From assembly GCA_018389105.1 (NCBI GenBank), contig JACATO010002207.1:173501-237500 (forward strand): 64,000 nucleotides of DNA. Direction: 5' to 3'. Position numbers and translations under genes: made by a program. Below, in pieces: positions 1-11,338 of this stretch (positions within the stretch are counted from its first letter, which is position 1; the number at the start of each line of letters is the position of its first letter). The stretch is from Nautilus pompilius. Its lineage: Eukaryota > Mollusca > Cephalopoda > Nautilida > Nautilidae. Under the pieces are notes generated by a model. It did no database searches and was not told where the DNA came from. It was given only the letters and a program-made list of their open reading frames with translations.

Positions 1-169
1 TATGTATTTTCAACATTTGTGCTTTGTAGATTCCAAGAAATTGCCGGATCTTTTGAGTCAGCCTTGGTAATTGGATTCAACCGGTCAACTGGTAAGAGAA
101 ATACACATTCTTCTGACTTTTTCTTCCTGCTGCTTTACTTACGACTTCTCAAACTATGATGGACGGGAT

Positions 170-211
<42 letters not shown>

Positions 212-1109
212 CACACACACACACACACACAATCTCACTTAAAATATGCAAATTTTGTCAGATACATTCATTTATGAGGGTTTCCACATAAATATGACAG
301 GGCGCTGTATGAGATATTTCATTGGTGAAGTCAATGATGGTTGCCAGTGTATGTTTATATTTTTGATATTAATTTGTTTTATTATTATTTATAATTCTCA
401 AATGTAATTAGATGAAAATAAATTTTGCAATGTAGAACTAGTATAATTAATTACATGGTTACAAGTTGCCTGAAGGTGGGTGCCAAAGTCATGAGATCAA
501 ACTGCAGAGAATCTGTGATTACACACTTTGTGTGCAAAAAACTATCTAAGGAATCTAAAAGGAATGAGAATTAATTTTTAGAAAATTAAAACAGGAATAT
601 AAAAAGAACAAAACAAGAAAAAATAAAGTTGGTGCAGATAAGGAGATACTTAACTGTAGCTTTGATTGTATATTCATACCAGCTGAAATTTGTTCACAAA
701 CTGCAAACATCAGTGGGGGGAAGCAAGTGAACACACTTTAGGATAGAGAGGATACACTGTACAGCTTTACTGATAGCTTGTTAATATTATTAATTTTAAA
801 GAAATTATAGAAAATTTAGTTTTTCTGCATTTTTAGAATGTGCAAGCAATGAATGCTGTATCTCTTTTGTCAAGAAGACCATAAACAACTTTGAGAGTAT
901 CGTGGTTATGCAAAATAGTTTGTGTGGCTCCTTGCATTAATACCTTTTCTCTCTCTCTCTCTCTCTGAAAGATGATAGCTTCAAAAGTATTAATACAAAA
1001 ATGTTTCTGATATTACTATAATAAGCATTTAGTTAGTTCAGCTTTGATGAATAGTAGTGCAGTGATATGAGCTAAAACTGAGAACTTTACTGCGTTTGTG
1101 TGTTCACAG
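1..1109 (+). other. COG2 intron (upstream part) with CA and CT microsatellites
   Basis: AT-rich sequence upstream of the first visible COG2 exon, taken as intron. It contains a (CA)n run at 171-230 and a short (CT)n at 950-966. No other exon with splice sites and COG2 similarity is seen. Confidence 0.5.
171..230. repeat. (CA)n microsatellite
   Basis: About 30 CA repeats with one slip near 210. The His/Thr-rich frame across it is an artefact. Confidence 0.95.
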
Positions 1110-1276
1110 AGGATAGCCAGGCATGTCTGAGTCTAACTTCAGTCTTGTGGCATACAATCATACAGTGCTGGGGTGATGCAGTCTTCCTCTCTCCTCTGGT
1201 TCATCGTTTCTGGAAGCTGACATTGCAACTGCTTGCACGGTATTGCTCATGGCTGGATGAGGTTCTAGATGCTGAG
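1110..1276 (+). CDS. COG2: COG2 exon (first in window)
   Basis: The acceptor is TTCACAG ending at 1109 and the donor is GTTAGT at 1277. The exon opens with two bases that complete a codon started in an upstream exon outside the window, then runs 55 codons, ending in LARYCSWLDEVLDAE. The frame also reads through from an in-frame GTG in the intron at 1100, which is not a real start. Confidence 0.93.
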
Positions 1277-4200
1277 GTTAGTGGATACTTTTTTGATTTC
1301 ATTTTAATTCAATTCATTGTGTATTTAAGATTGGGGAACATTTTTTTCCAAGACTACAAAAATCTTTAGGATACAATGCACTTTAAAGTAAGTTTTTGGT
1401 GCCATTATCAGATAAGTCATACTTTATATACTGGGTTTTAATGGTATCTGGCCAGGCTTCATTGGAACATCTCCAGTACCATTACAAGGTTTATTGTGGC
1501 ATTATCCAGTAAATTATTATGCTACTAACAGAAAGTTGGTTTATTGCATCATCACCCAATAGTTTATTATGCCATGGAAAGGTTGGTATTATCCCATTAC
1601 CAGCTGGGTTTGTTTGTAGTAGACTTGAAATGACTCAAGGGATTCAGTATAACATTTAAATTAAGAACTGCATCTTTACTTTTATAGCAGACAAAGCAAG
1701 GGAAGATTTTTTTTGCATGTTTTCTATGATGCAGTCGATACAGTTGTACATAGTATCCAGTCATAAATAAGATGCATCTAGATCTCTTGGTTGTCTATGA
1801 CCATTTTGATGGTGTTGCTGGTGAGCCTGCAGACCAGAGTCAGATGCGCAAACTTGCCCACAAACCTGGGACGTTACAGAGGTACTCCTTATGTGCTTGT
1901 CATTTTGCATCCAATAGCAAAATTTGCTGCTCTTCAAATTGCTTAATCCTGTTGAAAGAGCAGCCCTCCAACCATTTGTGTGAATTTCCACTCTCCAGTT
2001 GAGATAAAGCGTAGCTCCAGGAAGGATTTTTGGCCCGTTTTTGAAATTCTTGAAATACCCACCTGATGAACTTTTTTTTTTTTTTTAACAATACAGTGTT
2101 TCTTTAATTTTAATTTTTTTCTTGACAATTTTTCTTGGCACCTTTACTAGCCTCTTTCACTGCAGTAGGAGATCAGTGTAGTCCTAAATAGGGATGTTCT
2201 GTTACTAGGGGTGCTGCTGAGCTTTGCACCTATCTCAGATTAAGAAGAGAGCCATCTGATGACTCTGGTCACCTGTGCGCAGATCTGTAGCAATGACTCC
2301 CAGTGCCATCCTGCACTTGCCACTTCACCACTGACCCATCACCACAGGACTTGTGCAGACATGTCCACAAGCATACCTCATGCTTGAAATGCTTGCACGG
2401 GATAAACCCTACTTTTCCTTGTCCTCTGGATTCCAGGGCGCATACAAACATAATGGCTGATGAGAGTGCAGACTGAAGGTATGGCTGTCAGTAGCTGTAA
2501 TACCTTTACTGTTTCCCTTCAGATTCAGCTCAGGAATCCTGCTCCTTTACCATCATTCCAGGGTAGAATGACTTAATTGAAGGGGTCCATCAGATCTGGC
2601 AGAGGAGTATCTATATGCTACCCACCTCAGGTGAAAATGTCAAGAACCAGTAGCAGCCATCCAGCCTGAGAATAGAAAACCTGGTAGCACACAACATAAA
2701 TTCCAAAGTAAACAAGGGAAAAAAATAAAATAGTGAACATAATAAAGGGGACACATTCAGAAACGAAAAAAATTCAAACAATCGCTGTTCATCTTCAACA
2801 ACAAAAAATCAGAAATTGCAACATACAGATATATAGGAGAAATATACAAGTACACAAAAAAGATTTTACTTAATTACATTTTTTTTTTTATGGAATAGGT
2901 GAACAGTGAAATCTCACTTGACACGGTTAATCCGTGCCTGAAAAATACCATGTTAAGTGAAATGTAATTTCCAATAAGAATACGTGTAAATAGGTAGTGA
3001 TGTGTGCTGGTGGATGAAAAGAGAGAGAAAGAAATGAAGAGTAACATAGCATAAGCTCTAGGGGTCTACGCATGATACACCATTAAGGGTTTAAGTTCTA
3101 AGTCTCCTTGTGCATTGCCTCCTAATAGAAGAGCACATCGATCTTTGGCAGCTTTAAAACTGGGGGTGTTTTTTTGGTCTTGGGAAGTATAAATTCTGTT
3201 TGGCATCTTCCAGTGTAATCCTGTTTCATCTACATTGACTACATGTTTAGGGCTGTAACCACCATCAGCTGTAGTTTGTACCAGCAAACTACGGAAACTT
3301 TTGGCTGCATTTTTTATCGTCCGTGGCTGCCGCTCCCGTCGCTTTTATGTTGGGTGGATTAAACTGCTGCTTAAAATGGAAAAACTGTCCCTGACTCACG
3401 TGTTTCACATCACTTTCATCTTTCTTCAATGATTCATGCAAACTCAGTGCTTTGCACTTTATAACATGCAGACTTAACGGAATGTTTTGCTTTGTTTGGC
3501 GCTCAATCCAAGTACCCATATGCCTTTCCATCCTTTCCATAACGTCAGGCCTACCACGACTCATTTTGATGGCACTCACTGATGTAGCACGCAGACCACT
3601 TGCTTTTATCTTATCTGCATGTGAAATACCCATTAGTCTTTCTCCTTTCTCAGATCGCTTGATGACTTAATTTTAATTCCAAAGAGTGACCTTTTCATTT
3701 CATTTTCGCTGCTGAAGCACTAATATCCTTGCTTTTTCTTTTTGGGCCCATTGTTTTTAAGGGATAAAAACACAATTTGGTAAGTGATGGCTCACTAGCT
3801 ATCACAGAAGAATATCAAACACTGTCCCTCTCACAGTGGGATCATGTTATAATTAAACATCACTGTGTAAAGTGAAGTTGTGTTAAGTGCTGTATTTTGT
3901 TCATTCAACAACTGTTTTAAATTATGAATAATAAAGATTCAATAACTTGTAGTTTTTAGTCTGTAGTCATCTTCGTTATCCTCCAAACAAAACTTATGGT
4001 CTATAACTCATGGTGTTATGCTTGGAATAAGGAAAAGTGCTCCCCACTTGCCGTATATGTACACTATGGTATTCTCCCGTGCAATGAACAATTTTACTGA
4101 GGGACTAACATTTAATAAAATAAACCAGGTGTGATCTGTCAGCTTAGATGAGAATGAACATCTAATTGTGCATTTACTTTGAAAGGATATTTTCAAGTCC

Positions 4201-7200
4201 AAAAATATACAGGATAGAACACAATCTTGTGAGTTGTTCTTTTCTTCTTCTAAATAGCATGATAACCTAAATAAGGATAACAAGATAAATAAGCCTGGTT
4301 CTAAATGCAATAAACATCAATTTCAGATTTTTAAAATTACTACTAGTGTAACTACTTCAGTAAATAGTAGTTCAAGATTTTTATTAGTGTTTTTGTGTGC
4401 TGGCTATAAATGTTGTGTATTGCATATTAGGACCTCTCCCAAAAAAGTGAGTGTAGGTGCTACTAAGTAATTAGACACAAAAACAATATTTTTCTCATAA
4501 AGAAACAAGATGGATATATTATCACATTTTGGAATCAAAATCTTCCAGTAGTCTCTTATGCTTCCTATGAGATCAAGTTTGGGGATTCTCTTTTTCAATC
4601 AAAGCTGCTATGTAAAGAAACTTCCAAGCATAGTAGGGAAATTTTTGACAATTCAGATTAAATTTCATTGATAGAATTTTCATTTTTCTTAGGTCTGCTT
4701 GAAAATGTCATCAAATTTTTAATTAACCAAAATTCTAAGTTGATTTTCAGTTTCTCCTGGAAAACCTCTGTCTGTGTTGGAAGGGTTTGTTGTGCTGAGA
4801 ATTTTCAAATGAAAGCCATCCGAAATAGTATCTCTCTAATGGTATCTGGTCAAGTTTTATTTGAACATCGTTCCTGGTACACCCCATTCTCTAGCCTTAC
4901 CATTTCTCAGGGATGTGATTGAGGGGTTTTCTCTTTTTCATTTATATTTGTATATTTATTTTTAATTGCTTTACCAGATGGAGAGAAAAGGGCCAGGAAA
5001 TGGTGAAAGAAATGAAAAACAGCCTGCACCTGGCAGCAGAGAGAAGGTGAATGGGGTGGAGAGAACTCATAACCGCTTTCCTGATGAAAAGGAGCCCAAA
5101 CAACCATCTGTCACCCTTGGTCAGGTACTGTGCCTGATTGCTGATGCTGAGAGGACAGCAGAAAAGGTGAGTGAACAAATTTCTCTTTCAAAATCTGTTT
5201 GCTTGTTGCCATTTTCATCTTTAGCAAATATAAATCTCCAGTAAGGCATGAGCTTCATGGTTTTCAGTGGTTGACCATATTTGTTTTGCAGCTGTGCTCT
5301 ACTCTTGGTTGGGACTAATTATCTGTTGACTTCTTCCAGTCCTGAGGACTGGGTACTTTGTTAAATTAAACAGTTAAGCCCTTCAGATCAGTCACCATTC
5401 TGGTTTACATTAGAGAGAGCTCATATGGGTGAGACCTTTAATCATTAAGTACACCATCTGCAAAAATAGCATTAAATGCCAAGATAAACCTCAGGGCAAA
5501 ACCTTGCTGCTTGTGACAGGAAAAGTTCATCAAAATGTAGGTTCATAAGTGTTGTGTTACTGCTAACAATAAGGTAATGCAAAAATCCCAAACCCTTTAA
5601 TTTCTCTGGTGCATTACTATCTAAATCGTTGCTGCTAAATTTTGCTTTAAAAAGTTTATTTTTTTTTTATTTTTTGGTTTATTATTATTAATTATTATTA
5701 TTTTCATTTTCATTTATTTTAGATTTTTGAAATATTTGAAAGCTATATTTGGCCTAAGCTAGAGTGCGTTGGTTACCAGAATAAAGATTCTGCAAAAAGT
5801 AAGTAAAATCATGCTAAAAGCAAACCACTGCACACAAGCACACATACGTTCATATTTTAACCATCTATCTAAAATATTCTTTGTGGTTACTGTTGAATAT
5901 TCAAACTATATATTGGACTGGTGGAGCAGATGGTGATGCCCATGTTGGTGTTTGTAGGTTGTTTTGAAGATGCAAAGGAAAGCATCTTGTGTAGAGTTCC
6001 AAAGTTTCAGAGTTTGGTCATCAATGAAGTCACAAACCAAAGTAGCCTTCACCTCAAGCAGGTTGCAGACATACCTCGGCTGTATCGACGGACAAACAGA
6101 GAGGTGAGTGGAATTTATCATTAGCTTGTTTTATGGAAAGCTCTAGTTGCTGTGATACTAAAGGGAGGCAGAGAAGGAAGATGGAGAAATTACTTGGTAT
6201 GTTGTCATACCATAAATGCATTTCAGCATCTTTGCTTAGAATTAGATTACTGCCACTCAGCTTGCTTAATAAAGTCAGAGTTTTAGTTTGGTTTGGTTAC
6301 AAGGAGGTGGAAAGCCACTGTGGCACTTCGTCTGTGCGTGTTTGAAATACGACATGACTACCAATCGGGTAACCTTGAACAATGAGCAGGAGAGGCTGCC
6401 TCCTACCAGCCATAATTTCTCCTCGATGCCACTAGCATTTAACCTACCATCAGAGAATTCAAACCGATCAGCCAACTTTCATCAGAAAACAATCACTTTC
6501 TGCTACTGGACCTTTGTCCACCAATGATGGAACCTTGCTCAAGCTAATCAACTATTGCAGTGACATTTGCTCATAGGGAGACTAGCATATAGTCTGATTG
6601 AACACCAAAATCCTGAAATCCATGGTTTTTTTTTTTCAGACCAGGTAGTTTGCATTTATTATTTTTTTCACTTGTTTCCTATGTTAGATTTTAAACCCCT
6701 ACCTGATGGTAGCCTTCCTTTTAGTTACCCACATTAATTTTTTCATGGTACTTGGACATTTTGTTAATACATTTTGCTGTTTTTGCCAATGATGGACTTA
6801 GCTGCTTAATAGCCCATTCTAAAGCATTGTTCTGCACACTTCAGTTACATGACAGACAAAATTGTCATTGAATTTCAAAAAAATTGTCACAGAATACTCA
6901 TTTTATTTCCAGATTGTGAGCGAATGCTCCTAAAAATTCAACTGTAGGAGAGCTGCAAATTGCAGATATACTGCCTGTTGTTTTGGACAAAGGAAGTGAG
7001 ACCTACATTATGTCATTTGTTTAGCAGTTCATGGTTGACCTGTTTGCATATATAGTCTTCCTGAAAAATTGCAAGGATGGGTTCATGCCTGTGACTCTTT
7101 GGTCAGATGTGTTGCTACCCTTTGATAGAATTAGAGCAAGGTAGTTCTTGAGTGACCCATTTTTTGCACATTCCACAGAGGAGGAGGATATGACATGAAC

Positions 7201-10200
7201 AACTACAATGTGGCACCCCTGATGAAAATATTTTCAGAGTATGGGATGAATTAAACTGGTTTCTCATCCTTATAATCATTCATTTGAGCTACTACTATGG
7301 TGTTTTAATCAAGGGCCTGGAACTGCCACAAAGTTATTGCAAATTTGATATCATTGCACTAATGCTGTTGAAGGCCCCAGCTTTGGAACAAACAGCCTTC
7401 GACATCTGTGTCATGGGAAGTGTGATAGGAGGTAATGATGGTAAATACCGCCATCCTGGTTAGAGGCCACTAGTTTGGTTGTCTTTCTATGACATACTAA
7501 GAATTGGTTTTATATGCACTGGTCTTTAGGTTGAAAACAATGAAGTAGACCAGAGGAAGTGTATAAGTAGCCACTTTGGTACAGTGTTGGAGGTTTCATT
7601 ACCAAACCAGTGGTCATGTTTTATCTTGTTCATATGAGTAGATCTTCCTCCTTCAGTAGCACAAATAACTCACTGCATGGCATCATAGCATGACAATGAG
7701 ATTGCCATCTGGAGTTTGGCAGTTATGCTGCATCCATTCTTGTGAATTTCCTTTGGTATGGGCCATGACTGAGGCAAGGATGTCCTGCAAAGACTTCTGA
7801 ATGACAGCAGACATCATTTCCTTGCTGTTAACTGTATATTCTCTAATTATGGCAGTACACTTTAAGGCTTTTTACATCTGCCACTTCAGGTGCATGTGTG
7901 AACAGATGGCGTTAATGAAATATTGTCACCTGTAGATATGTACCCCTTACATTAGCACATTATTTGCACTGCTAGTGCATTGTTCTCCCATCTGGTGATT
8001 TCTTTTCTATGACATAAGCAAAAAAAAACCATACAAATTCCATTTATGTACCGGTGATAGCAAATCTAGTTTTGTTGCAGAAGTATGAGATCGAATGTGT
8101 TAAAGTTGCATCAAGGATGGCAGACTGGCTGTCATGTAACCGAAGCAGGCAGCACAATACTTTTTAATGACTGATATTTAGCAGAAATGCACAGCCTTTT
8201 AATTATGCCTATTATCCATTGCCAAATTGTCTGGGAACAAATTAAACCCCAGTATCTCTAGTTTTTTGTGACTACATATAGTCTATAATTTTCAAAGTTT
8301 TAGTCGTCTTTCCATTGTGGGAAAAAAAACAGTTGGCTGTCCTAAACATTAACTATACAACTTTTTGGGTTTTTCTAGCAGGAACTAATTTGGAAGATAA
8401 TGAAACTAAACTCTGTAAAACTTTCCAGCCCCTTTATTAGTATTGGATTTATTTTCTAGGTTCCTTCCAAGCCGTCAACATACAGCACAGGTCTCTTCAA
8501 GCCATTGAAGCTGTTTTTTGATGAACACCAAGAGATCCTGGACTCTCACCACAGAACCTCCATCGCTGAGCAGGTGTTTAGAAATCTAGCTGAACAGTGA
8601 GTAGATTTGGTTCTTCATACTGAGCTGACTCCGACATAATTATTCTCAGTCCCCTGAAGTTTTAGCAAAGGCTTATCACTGCTATGCTGGTTGGGAATTT
8701 TTTGCTGTGGGCTTAATTGGAATGAAAAATATCTCATCTGTAGTGGGAACTGCTCTTCAGCATTTCTGTTTTTTCTTTCAAATAGTTCCTCTCTTTCATG
8801 TTCAGTCACTGCAGATATCCGACATAATAGAACGTTTGTGTTCATTAATATTGCATCACCTCTCCTAGAGGACAGTTTCTCAGATTTAAGATCTGTCCAG
8901 TGTTTTATTGGTCACTGTGATATAATTATTGTGATGTTAAAGCATCCAGACTGGGTTCATTAGGTGCATTCTAGTCAGTTGTGGCACAGAAATAATGAGC
9001 TCAGACTTAAAGTGAAGTCGTTGCATCTCTTTAAAGGTACTCAGCTGCCACATCAGATGTCCTGACATCTGTCAAAAAGACAGAGGACAGTTTGAAGCGG
9101 CTGAAGAAAGCACGAGGCACAGGCTCAAGTGTGGGCACACAAGGCATGAGCGACGATGATAAAATACGACGACAGTTGATTATTGACATTGATCATTATG
9201 GTCAACAGGTAAGCTGATCTTGCCTGCTTGTTAAAAGTTTTGTCTTTTTTAACAGCAAAATTTTGTTGACAGTAGTATGATTGCCCAGCAGGCTTGCAGG
9301 TGAGAATACTGCTCGTGAAGGAAAACTAACTTTATTTGGTGATCTGTTAGTTGCAGCATAAGATTCTTGAAGAATGCAGTAACTGTTTGAAGATCTTCTT
9401 GCAGTCCCATGGAGTTCATGTTAGAGGCTGGCATTTGCTTGCCATTGTTGCTACTTCTGGGCAGACTATTTGGGGCAGTCCTGCAGCTTGTTCTGCTAAT
9501 TCTGGTGACAGTTCACAAGCACATCTGTCTGTATCCCCGGTTCTGAGCTGTGTTTGTGTGCTTTGAATCTATTGTGGCCTGTCCTCACTTGAAATGAGTT
9601 GATTTAATCTTTCTGTAGTTTGTTTCTTGTCTGTATCAACTTTAATTATTACAAAAGCCATCCATTTTTGTTTGTAGCTAATTTTAACTGGATGTTTACC
9701 CTGCTATTTCATTTTGACATTTAAGGGATTTCAGCTGAATGGTGAAATTTCCTGCAAGCAGAATGTTTGCTGCTGCTTTGAGAATTGAAAATTCTGCTTT
9801 GTGGTTAGTGCAGGTGTTATCTGTAAAAACTGTTTTATTATTTATTTGACCACTAGGGTATTGTACATAGTCAACTCTGTCTTAGTCATGGTTTGTTGTA
9901 GCTAATCTCAGCAGTTGAGATGTGGCATCTACAGTAAAAATTTACCCTTAATCTGTGACAGTAGTGTGACCTGGATATTATGAATCTTTCTCATGATATG
10001 GATGGATTCAAATGCAAGCATGACTCAAAACTTGTTGAAGTTTTCTTTTCATGGTTTGGTAAAGGAGATCAGAATGGTGAGTGAAAATAAGAACTCATCT
10101 CTCTCTAAAAGTGAAACTCCAAATCTTAGATGCTATAGAGCAAAGGAGCAAAAGCCTGGTAACAATTTGAAAGGAACTCAGCCCATCCATGAGTGGTCTC

Positions 10201-11296
10201 TGGAACAAAATCTATTCCTGAAGATGATGCTCTCCACCAAGAGAAAGATGATGCATGCCCCAGACACACACATGTTGAACAGGCTGTTTACTGCTGGAAA
10301 GAAAAATACTTTGATTTCAGGCAGTCTTGTGAGATCAAAAGCTGAAAAGTAGGTATAGACAAATTCAGGTGTTCTACTAGATCCGTGGTTCTCAACCTGG
10401 GGTCCGCGGTCCCCTGGTGGACATATTCGAGGCACTTAACTGCGTTAATTTGGCATTACAAGGGAAGGAGGTCACCGTGCTCCACTGCCATGAAAAAATG
10501 AATGCTTTCAGGACGAAGCTGGAATTGTGGCATTTAAAATTATCAAGGAAGAATTTTGCACCATTTCCGGAGCTCAACGCTTTCCTCGATGAAAATAATC
10601 TCTCAGTTGATTCTGGTGTTCTCGAGTTGACGAAGAATCATGTTGATATTCTCCACACAGAGCTTGCAGGCTATTTTCCTGAACTTCACAATTTTCAGAA
10701 GTATTATAACTTTCTCTCGAATCCATTCTCCATCTCTGTCATTGAGCTGCCTTCCGAAGACCATCTCATTGAAGAGCAGTTCATTGACTTGGTGAATGAT
10801 GGAGCTGCCAAAAATGCTTTTCGCCAGATGCGTTGCAGTGACTTCTGGATTGAAATGGTACAATCATATCCGGATGTTGCAAAGATGGCTCTCAAATTGC
10901 TGATTCCATTTGCAACAACCTATGAGTGTGAGTCAGGGTTCTCAACTCTTGTTTCAATCGAGAAACAAACTCGATGTAACGCATGACATGAGAGTGGCTC
11001 TTTCAAAAACGCAGCCCAACATTGATGAAATATTGAAGGCCAAACAGGTGCAGATCTCTCATTGAACTTTTTCTTCATTTGATTTTCGAGAATTATCATA
11101 TTTTGAATAAATTTTAATTCAACAGTTTTTTAAAGACTTTTAAATTGACTAACGGTTTAGAATAAGTGCTTTTAGTACACTTTTTAATATTTTCAAAAAT
11201 TCTGAGTGGATTTATATATATATATATAGAAAAGTTTCTGAAATTTTGGGAAATACTCGTTTGACGACATAGAAGCAAAAACCTTGACATGCTAAC

Positions 11297-11338
<42 letters not shown>

